From positions 227,592-291,591 of the forward strand of contig CAVYYF010000010.1 of the NCBI GenBank assembly GCA_963772675.1: a stretch of 64,000 nt of DNA, written 5' to 3'. Under the pieces are notes generated by a model, which saw only the letters and a list, made by a program, of their open reading frames with translations, ran no database searches and was not told the DNA's origin. Source of the stretch: JAKAGZ01 sp963772675. Lineage in GTDB: Bacteria; Bacteroidota; Ignavibacteria; Ignavibacteriales; Ignavibacteriaceae. This document shows positions 17,325 through 24,902 of this stretch, in pieces; the first letter of the stretch is position 1; every line of letters starts with the position of its first letter. A program made the position numbers and the translations under genes.

Positions 17325-17831
17325 TTGAAAATTGTTAAATCAACGGAAGTTGAAGGATTAAAAGAAAAAGTAGTTCAGATTAATAGGGTTGCAAAAGTTG
17401 TTAAAGGCGGGCGCCGATTCAGCTTTAACTCCATTGTAGTCGTTGGGAATGGAAACGGAATTGTTGGTGTTGGCCTTGGCAAAGCAAATGAAGTTACTGA
17501 TGCTATCTCTAAAGGAATTGATGATGCAAAGAAAAGCCTTGTTAAGGTAAATGTTATTAAAGGAACTATTGCTCACCAAATTCTTGGAAAATATGGAGCT
17601 GGAAAAGTATTGTTAAAACCTGCTTCTCCAGGTACTGGTTTGATTGCTGGCGGTGGAGTTCGCGCGGTTCTGGAAGCCGCCGGGGTTCAGGATATTCTGA
17701 CTAAATCGCTTGGCTCAAGTAATCCACACAACCAAGTTAAGGCTACTTTAAATGGCTTGTTAAGCCTGACAGATGCTAGAAAAATGGCAAAGAAAAGAGG
17801 AATGACAGTAAGTGAATTATTCGCTTCTTAA
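17325..17831 (+). CDS. rpsE: 30S ribosomal protein S5
   Basis: S5 (168 aa) affects decoding accuracy. The double-stranded-RNA-binding region (LKEKVVQINRVAKVVKGGRR, then FSFNSIVVVGNGNGIVGVGLGKA) and the C-terminal GGGVRAVLEAAGVQDILTKSLGS are typical. The start is taken as TTG at 17325; the ribosome site is weak and no ATG fits. It is separated from rplR by the tRNA-Gln gene and is 11 bases ahead of rpmD. Confidence 0.96.
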   Translation: MKIVKSTEVEGLKEKVVQINRVAKVVKGGRRFSFNSIVVVGNGNGIVGVGLGKANEVTDAISKGIDDAKKSLVKVNVIKGTIAHQILGKYGAGKVLLKPASPGTGLIAGGGVRAVLEAAGVQDILTKSLGSSNPHNQVKATLNGLLSLTDARKMAKKRGMTVSELFAS

Positions 17832-17842
17832 CAGAGGAAGAA

Positions 17843-18031
17843 ATGGGTAAAATTAAAGTTATACAAAAAGGTAGTGTAATCGACAGGCCAAAAGATCAAA
17901 AGCTAACTATTGAAGCTTTGGGTTTGGGGAGACCAAACTGGGAAAAGATACACAATGACACTCCTCAAATAAGAGGGATGATTAATAAAGTAAAACATCT
18001 TGTTACTGTTGAAGAAATAAAAGGTAAGTAA
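17843..18031 (+). CDS. rpmD: 50S ribosomal protein L30
   Basis: L30 (62 aa) is a small large-subunit protein. The pattern IKVIQKGSVIDRPKDQKLTI followed by EALGLGRPNWEKIHNDTPQI matches the family, with the ending MINKVKHLVTVEEIK. An AGAGGAAG site precedes the ATG. It sits between rpsE and rplO. Confidence 0.96.
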   Translation: MGKIKVIQKGSVIDRPKDQKLTIEALGLGRPNWEKIHNDTPQIRGMINKVKHLVTVEEIKGK

Positions 18032-18042
18032 AAGGTTTGAAA

Positions 18043-18500
18043 ATGGATAGACTAAGTAATCTAAAATATGCGGAAGGCTCAAGAAAGAAACGCAAAAGAA
18101 TTGCAAGAGGAGAAGGCTCAGGTCATGGTGGCACAGCTACCAAAGGAATGAATGGACAGCTTTCACGTTCAGGTGCAAAACACAAAGCCTGGTTTGAAGG
18201 CGGTCAGATGCCATTACAAAGAAGAATACCAAAGTTTGGTTTTACAAATATTTTTAAAAAGAATTTCAAGTAGTGAATGTCGATTCCTTACAAAAGCTAT
18301 TTGATGCAAAAAAAATTAAAGAAGGTGTCGTTAACCCTGAAGCTTTAAAAGCAGCTGGTTTGATTTCAAACCTGAAAACACCGGTAAAATTATTGGGGGC
18401 TGGAGAAATTAAAGCGAAGTTTCAGGTTGAAGTCAACGCTTTTAGTCAGACAGCAAAAGAAAAGGTTGAAGCTTCTGGCGGAACTGTTAAAAAGATTTAA
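18043..18500 (+). CDS. rplO: 50S ribosomal protein L15 (reading frame broken by one missing base)
   Basis: The N-terminal half (MDRLSNLKYAEG, GEGSGHGGTATKGMNGQLSR, PLQRRIPKFGFTNIFKK) ends at TAG 18271-18273, while the C-terminal half continues in the -1 frame. Reading on from the shared G at 18261 gives EFQVVNVDSLQKLFDAKKIK, the expected continuation. Adding one A to the A5 run at 18256-18260 restores a single ordinary-length L15 of about 152 aa. The C-terminal half could alternatively start at GTG 18273, overlapping the stop, as a split protein. Homopolymer position makes sequencing error or a recent mutation the simplest reading. The ATG at 18043 is preferred over TTG 18037. Confidence 0.88.
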
Positions 18501-18511
18501 TCCGGGAAAAA

Positions 18512-19846
18512 ATGTCAAAAATTACTGATACTTTCAGGAACATTTTTAAGATTCATGAACTTCGCCAAAGGATTATTTATACTTTGGCTTTGCTTGTTGT
18601 TGTACGTCTTGGTGCTCATATTACTTTGCCGGGTATTGATTCTGCTTTATTGGCTGAAAGTACGAGAAACCAGACTTCGGACAACCTTTTTGGGTTATAC
18701 GATCTTTTTGTGGGTGGTGCTTTCAAGAATGCAGCAATTTTTGCATTAGGAATAATGCCCTATATATCAGCATCGATTATTCTTCAGTTGTTGGGTGCTG
18801 TTGTTCCTTATTTTCAGAAGTTGCAGCAGGAAGGTGAAGACGGCCAGAAAAAAATTACTCAGCTTACCAGGTACGGTACTGTATTAATTAGTGCTTTGCA
18901 AGCCTGGGGCGTTACTATCAGACTGTTACATATGAATGTTCAGGGAACACCAATTATACCAGTTGGAGTTCAGGGATTTACCTGGATTTTTTCGACTATT
19001 CTTCTACTAACAGCTGGTACCGTTTTTATGATGTGGCTTGGTGAACAGATTACTGATAAAGGAATTGGGAATGGTATTTCTTTGATAATTTTTATTGGTA
19101 TTATCGATCGTTTTCCATTTGCGGTGCTCGATGAATATCGTTTGATTGCAGCCGGTAACCATAGCATTGTTATTGAATTAGTAATTATAACATTTATGGT
19201 TTTCATAATTGCAGGTGTTGTTCTTGTTACACAGGGTACAAGAAGGATTCCGGTTCAATATGCAAAAAGAGTGGTCGGAAGAAAAGTTTACGGCGGAGTA
19301 ACACAATATATTCCATTAAGAGTTAACACAGCCGGAGTTATGCCGATTATCTTTGCACAGTCAATTATGTTTATTCCGGCAACTGTGATTCAGTTTTTCC
19401 CAAACAATGATTTCTTACAGGGACTGATGAGATATTTTGATTATACATCCCCTGTATATTCGTTCATATATGCATTGATGATTGTGTTCTTTACGTATTT
19501 TTATACAGCTATTGCTTTCAATCCAAAAGATGTTGCTGACAATATGAAAAAACAAGGTGGATTTATTCCTGGTGTTAGGCCTGGTAAACAAACATCAGAA
19601 TTTATTGATAATATTTTGACAAAAATAACCTTACCGGGATCAATATTTCTGGCGATTGTTGCAATACTTCCGGCATTTGTCAGTGGTTACGGTGTTTCCA
19701 GACAATTTGCACAATTTTTCGGTGGTACAAGTTTATTGATTATTGTTGGTGTAGCATTAGACACGTTACAACAAATAGAATCTCATCTGGTAATGAGACA
19801 TTATGATGGTTTCATGAAATCAGGTAAGGTGAAAGCACGTAGATAA
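18512..19846 (+). CDS. secY: Preprotein translocase channel subunit SecY
   Basis: SecY (444 aa) forms the membrane channel for secreted and inserted proteins. Ten hydrophobic segments can be counted. The plug/TM2 region LFVGGAFKNAAIFALGIMPY followed by ISASIILQLLG, the cytosolic loop with RRIPVQYAKRVVGRK, and KQGGFIPGVRPGKQT are family hallmarks. It lies in the usual place between rplO and map; adk, often found here, is absent. Confidence 0.98.
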   Translation: MSKITDTFRNIFKIHELRQRIIYTLALLVVVRLGAHITLPGIDSALLAESTRNQTSDNLFGLYDLFVGGAFKNAAIFALGIMPYISASIILQLLGAVVPYFQKLQQEGEDGQKKITQLTRYGTVLISALQAWGVTIRLLHMNVQGTPIIPVGVQGFTWIFSTILLLTAGTVFMMWLGEQITDKGIGNGISLIIFIGIIDRFPFAVLDEYRLIAAGNHSIVIELVIITFMVFIIAGVVLVTQGTRRIPVQYAKRVVGRKVYGGVTQYIPLRVNTAGVMPIIFAQSIMFIPATVIQFFPNNDFLQGLMRYFDYTSPVYSFIYALMIVFFTYFYTAIAFNPKDVADNMKKQGGFIPGVRPGKQTSEFIDNILTKITLPGSIFLAIVAILPAFVSGYGVSRQFAQFFGGTSLLIIVGVALDTLQQIESHLVMRHYDGFMKSGKVKARR

Positions 19847-19850
19847 TTTT

Positions 19851-20615
19851 GTGATATTAATTAAGACCAAAAAAGAAATTGATTATATAAGAGAGAGTTG
19901 CAGAATCGTTGCGGAAGTTTTGCAGTTGGTAAAAAGTAATGTTAGACCGGGTGTTAGTACTAAAGAACTTGATATTATAGCTGATGATTACATATTGAGC
20001 AATAACGCAATAGCAGCGTTTAAAGGATATTCTCAAGGCGGTAGTTCGATAGATTATCCTGCTTCAATTTGTACATCGATTGATGATGCAGTAGTTCACG
20101 GAATTCCCGGTGAAAGAGTTCTTAAAGATGGTGAAATTTTGTCTATTGACGTAGGCGTAAACAAAAACGGTTACTTCGGTGATGCTGCTCTTTCTGTACC
20201 AGTGGGAGATGTTTCCGAAGAAAAGAATAAGCTTCTTGAAGTAACTGAAAAATCGCTTTACCTGGGAATAGAGCAAGCACGTGTTGATAATCGTATTCAC
20301 GATATATCAGCTGCGGTTCAGGAGTTTGTTGAAGCTAATGGATTTTCAGTTGTTCGTGATTTGTGTGGACATGGGGTTGGGAAATTTTTGCACGAAGATC
20401 CTGCTGTTCCAAATTTTGGTAAAAAGGGAACAGGTCCTAAATTGAAAAAAGGAATGACCATAGCAATAGAACCGATGGTAAATATCGGAACTTATCGTGT
20501 TAACACTGCTCAGGATGGCTGGACAATTTTAACTGCTGATGGATCAACATCGGCGCATTTTGAGCATACTATAGTAATTAATGATAGTAAACCAGAAATT
20601 TTAACGGTTCAATAA
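19851..20615 (+). CDS. map: Type I methionine aminopeptidase
   Basis: This enzyme removes the initiator methionine from nascent proteins. All five metal ligands are visible: D100 (SIDVGV), D111 (YFGDAA), H174 (GHGVG), E207 (AIEPM) and E238 (AHFEHT), plus H83 in VVHGIPG. Length (254 aa) is that of a simple type Ia enzyme with no N-terminal zinc finger. The start is GTG at 19851, five bases after secY. Its stop overlaps the infA start by one base, implying coupling. Confidence 0.97.
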   Translation: MILIKTKKEIDYIRESCRIVAEVLQLVKSNVRPGVSTKELDIIADDYILSNNAIAAFKGYSQGGSSIDYPASICTSIDDAVVHGIPGERVLKDGEILSIDVGVNKNGYFGDAALSVPVGDVSEEKNKLLEVTEKSLYLGIEQARVDNRIHDISAAVQEFVEANGFSVVRDLCGHGVGKFLHEDPAVPNFGKKGTGPKLKKGMTIAIEPMVNIGTYRVNTAQDGWTILTADGSTSAHFEHTIVINDSKPEILTVQ

Positions 20616-20833
20616 TGGCTAAGCAGGGACCAATTAAAGTTGACGGTGTTGTTTTGGAAACATTACCGAATGCTCATTTTAAGGTAAAACTTGATAATGG
20701 GCATGAGATACTAGCACATATATCGGGTAAAATGAGAATGCATTTTATCAAGATATTGGTAGGAGATAAGGTCTCAATAGAATTATCTCCGTATGATTTA
20801 ACAAAAGGTAGAATTACCTATAGATATAAATAG
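20615..20833 (+). CDS. infA: Translation initiation factor IF-1
   Basis: IF-1 (72 aa) is a single S1-type OB fold that occupies the A site during initiation. VDGVVLETLPNAHFKVKLDN, then GHEILAHISGKMRMHFIKIL, and the terminal YDLTKGRITYRYK are exact family features, and 72 aa is the standard length. It overlaps the map stop codon by one base and is followed 10 bases later by rpmJ. Confidence 0.98.
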   Translation: MAKQGPIKVDGVVLETLPNAHFKVKLDNGHEILAHISGKMRMHFIKILVGDKVSIELSPYDLTKGRITYRYK

Positions 20834-20843
20834 TGGAGATGAA

Positions 20844-20957
20844 ATGAAAGTCAGAGCATCTGTTAAAAAGATATGCGACAATTGTAAAGTAATTAAAAGG
20901 AAAGGTGTTGTTCGTGTTATTTGTAAGAACAAAAAACACAAACAGCGTCAGGGTTAA
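20844..20957 (+). CDS. rpmJ: 50S ribosomal protein L36 (zinc-binding form)
   Basis: The 37-aa reading frame begins MKVRASVKKICDNCKVIKRK and continues GVVRVICKNKKHKQRQG. The zinc ligands C11, C14, C27 and H33 are all present. It is preceded by GGAG and lies between infA and rpsM, the canonical position. Small size makes it easy to miss, but the match is exact. Confidence 0.97.
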   Translation: MKVRASVKKICDNCKVIKRKGVVRVICKNKKHKQRQG

Positions 20958-20982
20958 TTTTTAAATTTTAAGGAGAAATTAA

Positions 20983-21366
20983 TTGGCTCGTATAGCAGGC
21001 GTAGATTTACCTAAAAACAAAAAAGTTTTATTTGGTTTGCAATACATTTTTGGTATTGGGAGTTCTGTTGCTAGTAACGTATTGGAAAAAGCCAAAATCA
21101 GTCCAGACAAAAAGGTCAGTGATTTAACTGAAGAAGAAGTTGCTGAAATTCGTTCGGTTCTTCAGGCGGATTTTAAGGTCGAGGGTGCACTTCGTTCTGA
21201 AATTCAACAGAATATAAAAAGGTTAATGGACATTGGTGCTTATAGAGGTGTAAGGCACAGAAAAAGTTTACCTGCAAGAGGACAACGAACTCGCACAAAT
21301 TCCCGTACTCGTAAAGGTAAGAGAAAAACAGTTGCTGGTAAGAAAAAAGCACCAACTAAGAAATAA
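20983..21366 (+). CDS. rpsM: 30S ribosomal protein S13
   Basis: S13 (127 aa) forms bridges to the large subunit from the head. ARIAGVDLPKNKKVLFGLQY, then IFGIGSSVAS, and the basic C-terminal signature GAYRGVRHRKSLPARGQRTR are typical, ending in a Lys-rich tail. It starts at TTG with AAGGAG upstream. rpsK follows after 27 bases. Confidence 0.97.
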   Translation: MARIAGVDLPKNKKVLFGLQYIFGIGSSVASNVLEKAKISPDKKVSDLTEEEVAEIRSVLQADFKVEGALRSEIQQNIKRLMDIGAYRGVRHRKSLPARGQRTRTNSRTRKGKRKTVAGKKKAPTKK

Positions 21367-21393
21367 AGTTTGATAATTCGGAGGAATTAAGTT

Positions 21394-21780
21394 TTGGCTA
21401 AAGTTGTAAAAAAGGCTAAGAAAAAAACACACGTAGACGCAAATGGAGTGGCACATATCAAGGCGACTTTTAATAACGTCATCGTAACAATTACGGATAT
21501 TTACGGAAATACAATTTCCTGGTCATCAGCAGGCAAGAATGGCTTCAAGGGATCAAGAAAAAATACACCATATGCTGCACAAACTTCTGCAGAGGCTGCT
21601 GCAAAAGAAGCCTATGATCTGGGACTGAGGAGGGTTGATGTTTTGGTTAAAGGTCCGGGATCCGGCAGAGAGGCGGCTATAAGAGCCCTGAATACTGCAG
21701 GACTGGATGTTAATTCAATTAAAGATATGACACCCATCCCTCACAACGGATGCAGACCGCCTAAGAAAAGAAGAGTTTAA
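21394..21780 (+). CDS. rpsK: 30S ribosomal protein S11
   Basis: S11 (128 aa) lines the mRNA exit platform. ATFNNVIVTITDIYGNTISW and the C-terminal DMTPIPHNGCRPPKKRRV are diagnostic. The start is TTG at 21394 with GGAGG upstream. It lies between rpsM and rpsD in the alpha-operon order. Confidence 0.97.
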   Translation: MAKVVKKAKKKTHVDANGVAHIKATFNNVIVTITDIYGNTISWSSAGKNGFKGSRKNTPYAAQTSAEAAAKEAYDLGLRRVDVLVKGPGSGREAAIRALNTAGLDVNSIKDMTPIPHNGCRPPKKRRV

Positions 21781-21806
21781 TATTTTTTTATCGGAGAGTT
21801 AAGTTA

Positions 21807-22433
21807 ATGGCAAGATACACAGATTCAGTTTGCAAATTATGCAGAAGAGAAAAGCAGAAATTGTTTTTGAAAGGACAAAAATGTTTTACAGAAAAATGTC
21901 CCATTGAATCAAGAAATTATCCACCTGGACAGCATGGTAATTCAAGAAGATCAAAAATTTCTGAATATGGTATACAGCTTCGCGAAAAGCAGAAGATCAA
22001 AAGGTCTTATGGACTACTTGAAACTCAGTTCAGGAATTATTTTGTAAATGCAAACAAGCAGAAAGGTATTACTGGCGATAACCTGATAAAACTTCTTGAA
22101 AGCAGACTGGATAATGTTGTTTACAGGTTAGGATTTGCTTCTTCACGTAAACAAGCAAGACAATTAATACGCCACAGACACCTTACTGTAAATGATCGGA
22201 TAGTTGATATTCCATCTTATATTTTATCTGCCGGGGATATTGTTAAGATCAGGGAAAAAAGTAAGAAGATGGATGCTATTCACAGCTCTCTAAAAAGAGT
22301 AAAAGATACAACATATCCCTGGTTACAAATTGATAAAGCTTCGCTCGCCGGAACATTTTTACAGGTTCCCGAAAGAGCAGACGTTCCTCTAAATGCCAAT
22401 GAACAATTGGTGATCGAGCTTTATTCTAAATAA
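21807..22433 (+). CDS. rpsD: 30S ribosomal protein S4 (zinc-binding form)
   Basis: S4 (208 aa) is a primary 16S rRNA binder and, in other bacteria, an alpha-operon regulator. The N-terminus has four cysteines (C9, C12, C26, C31), the zinc-binding version. The S4 RNA-binding domain is clear around SRLDNVVYRLGFASSRKQAR and QLIRHRHLTVNDRIVDIPSY. It precedes rpoA. Confidence 0.97.
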   Translation: MARYTDSVCKLCRREKQKLFLKGQKCFTEKCPIESRNYPPGQHGNSRRSKISEYGIQLREKQKIKRSYGLLETQFRNYFVNANKQKGITGDNLIKLLESRLDNVVYRLGFASSRKQARQLIRHRHLTVNDRIVDIPSYILSAGDIVKIREKSKKMDAIHSSLKRVKDTTYPWLQIDKASLAGTFLQVPERADVPLNANEQLVIELYSK

Positions 22434-22471
22434 TATTTTTTAAGACTAAATTTTTTTAGAGGATAAATACA

Positions 22472-23467
22472 ATGAGTGGTTCAAATTTAAAGATGCCGGA
22501 ATCAGTAATATTAGACGAGACTAGTTACACAAATAATTCAGGAAAATTTGTTTTACAACCCCTTGAAAGAGGTTTTGGAGTTACTCTAGGTAATGCTTTA
22601 AGAAGAGTTCTTTTATCTTCACTTTCTGGTGCTGCTATTACTGCCGTTAAGTTTAGCGGTGTTTTGCATGAATTTACTACTATTGAAGGAGTAGTTGAAG
22701 ATGTCTCAGAAATTATTCTTAATCTGAAACAAGTTAGTATGAAACTTCTGAGCAAGAAGCCAAATCCAATTACAATTTCTTTTAATGGGGCAGGAAGTTT
22801 TACTGCAGCAGATATTCAAAAGAACAGTAATGAGGTGGAAATATTAAATCCTGACCTTCACATTGCAACATTGAATAAATCAGCAAAATTGGATATTGAA
22901 ATCATGGTCGGCAAAGGCAAAGGCTATGTTCCTGCTGCTGAAAATATTACACCCGATCAGACGATAGGCGTAATTCCGGTTGATTCCATTTTCACACCGA
23001 TAAAAAATGTAAAATATGATGTCGAAAATGTTCGAATAGGTGATAAAAACGATTTTGAAAAATTGGTAATAGAAATTAATACCGATGGGTCAATTACTCC
23101 TGATGATGCGATAACCCAAGCAGCTAAAATTATGAGAGATCATATCCAATTGTTCATCAATTTTGATATTGATCAGGAAGAGGAACAGGTTGTAAGCCAG
23201 AAAGACAGTGAAAAAGAACGAATTAAAAAGATCTTATTAACTAATGTTGATGATCTTGAATTAAGTGTTAGATCACACAACTGTCTGAAAGCTGCAAGTA
23301 TTAAAAATCTTGCTGAGCTGGTAAGAAGGGATGAGTCTGAAATGTTAAGGTTCAGGAATTTCGGAAGAAAATCTCTTGCTGAATTGATGGAAATAGTTGA
23401 AAACCTTGGGCTTGAATTCGGAATGGATGTAGATTCATACATAAAAGAAGAAACTGAAACTAACTAA
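22472..23467 (+). CDS. rpoA: RNA polymerase alpha subunit
   Basis: The alpha subunit (331 aa) dimerises to scaffold RNA polymerase. The N-terminal domain has the dimerisation helix GFGVTLGNALRRVLLSSLSG; the C-terminal domain (about residues 255-320) has LELSVRSHNCLKAASIKNLA and RFRNFGRKSLAELMEIVENL, the helix-hairpin-helix surface that binds UP elements and activators. It lies in the alpha-operon position between rpsD and rplQ. Confidence 0.98.
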   Translation: MSGSNLKMPESVILDETSYTNNSGKFVLQPLERGFGVTLGNALRRVLLSSLSGAAITAVKFSGVLHEFTTIEGVVEDVSEIILNLKQVSMKLLSKKPNPITISFNGAGSFTAADIQKNSNEVEILNPDLHIATLNKSAKLDIEIMVGKGKGYVPAAENITPDQTIGVIPVDSIFTPIKNVKYDVENVRIGDKNDFEKLVIEINTDGSITPDDAITQAAKIMRDHIQLFINFDIDQEEEQVVSQKDSEKERIKKILLTNVDDLELSVRSHNCLKAASIKNLAELVRRDESEMLRFRNFGRKSLAELMEIVENLGLEFGMDVDSYIKEETETN

Positions 23468-23489
23468 ATTTTGATTAAAGGTTATTTGA

Positions 23490-24131
23490 ATGCGACATAA
23501 CGTTAAAGGTAGAAAATTAGGAAGAACGGCAAGCCACAGATCTGCTTTATTAAATTCGCTTGCAACTTCTTTATTAAAACATAAAAGAATAAGAACAACC
23601 CTTGCTAAGGCAAAAGAAACCAGAGGATTTGTTGAAAGTATAATTACTAAGGCCAGGAAAAATGATTCTAATTCTGTTCGACAGGTAATGAGATTTATTA
23701 ATGATAAGGAAGTTGTTAAAGAATTGTTTGCTGATATAGTTCCTAAAGTTGGTGACAGACCAGGTGGTTTTACCAGGGTTATCAAGCTAGGTAACAGAAA
23801 AGGTGACGCTGCTTCTATGGCCATTATAGAGTTAGTCGATTATAATGAGGTAATAAATAAAAAAGCCGAAGCTGAAAAAGATAAAAAGGAATCTAAGAAG
23901 GAAACCAAGGGAAAAAATAAGGAAGTTGAAGAAGCAAATGTAGTTGAAGAAACTCCTGCAAAAGAAGAAGAAAAACCGGTCAAGGCTAAGAAAGCTGACA
24001 AAGCAAAGAAAGAGACCAAGGCTAAAAAGGAAGATAAGAAAGAAAAAGAAACCAAGCCTAAGAAAGAAGCAAAAGCAAAGAAAGAAAGTAAGCCTAAAAA
24101 GGAAAAATCTTCGAAGAAGGATAAGAAATAA
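23490..24131 (+). CDS. rplQ: 50S ribosomal protein L17 with long Lys/Glu-rich C-terminal tail
   Basis: The first 120 or so residues are a normal L17 (MRHNVKGRKLGRTASHRSAL, LATSLLKHKRIRTTLAKAKE, RPGGFTRVIKLGNRKGDAAS). Typical L17 ends there; here a further 85 or so residues of almost pure K/E/A/T follow, with repeated KKE, KAKK and KPKKE units. The tail is low complexity, probably disordered and positively charged. The frame is open to TAA at 24129. It is the last gene of the supercluster, 33 bases before its terminator. Confidence 0.95.
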   Translation: MRHNVKGRKLGRTASHRSALLNSLATSLLKHKRIRTTLAKAKETRGFVESIITKARKNDSNSVRQVMRFINDKEVVKELFADIVPKVGDRPGGFTRVIKLGNRKGDAASMAIIELVDYNEVINKKAEAEKDKKESKKETKGKNKEVEEANVVEETPAKEEEKPVKAKKADKAKKETKAKKEDKKEKETKPKKEAKAKKESKPKKEKSSKKDKK

Positions 24132-24164
24132 AAGATAGTTCTTTATTAATTTTTATTAAATTAT

Positions 24165-24190
24165 AGGTGCTCAAAGTGAGCACCTTTTTT
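24165..24190 (+). terminator. Rho-independent terminator closing the ribosomal supercluster
   Basis: AGGTGCTC (24165-24172) pairs perfectly with GAGCACCT (24178-24185) around a five-base loop and is followed by a run of six Ts. It lies 33 bases after rplQ and before engB, the expected end of the long transcript. Confidence 0.9.
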
Positions 24191-24239
24191 GTTTAATAGG
24201 GTTTTAACAAATTATAGTAAACCAAAAATTACTCGCCCA

Positions 24240-24821
24240 ATGTTTGAAAGTATAGAATTTGTAAAACCAGTTTTTTCTCTAAAAGAAATACCTAAATCTT
24301 CTTTACCGGAAGTGGTGCTTTGTGGAAGATCAAATGTGGGCAAATCTTCTCTTATTAATTCTTTATTTAATAGAAAAAACATTGCTAAAATAAGCTCTAC
24401 TCCTGGCAAGACCCGTTCAATAAATTATTACGATGTAGACGGGAAATTTTATTTGGTCGATTTGCCAGGCTTCGGCTATGCAAAAACGAGCAAAAAGGAA
24501 AGAGAATATTGGGCTGTATTGATTGAAGGTTATTTTTCCGAAGCTAAAAATATTTCTCTTGTCTTTCATTTGATTGACAGCAGGCACAAACCTACTGATC
24601 TTGATATGAAATTAAATGAGATGCTTCACTATTTTGGTCTGGAATATAATATAATTTTAACCAAGATCGATAAGCTTAAACAATCGGAATTATCAATTGC
24701 TAAGAACAGAATCAAGAACTTATTCCCTGATATGGCATTCGGTAATAATTTATTTATATATTCTTCTGTAAAAAAAACAGGTAAAAAACAGTTGATTCAG
24801 AGACTGGCAAAACTATATTAA
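24240..24821 (+). CDS. engB: Ribosome-biogenesis GTPase EngB (YsxC/YihA)
   Basis: This small GTPase (193 aa) is needed for late 50S assembly in the bacteria where it has been studied. G1 is GRSNVGKS at residues 29-36, followed by the switch STPGKTRSINYY, G3 DLPGFGYA at 74-81 and G4 TKID at 141-144. I place the start at ATG 24240 (MFESIEFVK), which gives the usual length; an in-frame TTG at 24189 lies inside the T-run of the preceding terminator and is unlikely. It is separated from the ribosomal genes by that terminator but functionally related to them. Confidence 0.93.
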   Translation: MFESIEFVKPVFSLKEIPKSSLPEVVLCGRSNVGKSSLINSLFNRKNIAKISSTPGKTRSINYYDVDGKFYLVDLPGFGYAKTSKKEREYWAVLIEGYFSEAKNISLVFHLIDSRHKPTDLDMKLNEMLHYFGLEYNIILTKIDKLKQSELSIAKNRIKNLFPDMAFGNNLFIYSSVKKTGKKQLIQRLAKLY

Positions 24822-24902
24822 GTCCAGAATCAGTTTTTCAACCTGAGTTTGCTATTATATGATAGTAAAACTATATTTCTCTTTAACTTTTTTAATTCTG
24901 CT

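Noticed and set aside
18251..18261. Programmed -1 frameshift site in rplO
   Set aside because: The heptamer in frame is T_AAA_AAG, not a canonical X_XXY_YYZ slip site, and no clear downstream stimulatory stem was seen; a missing base is simpler.
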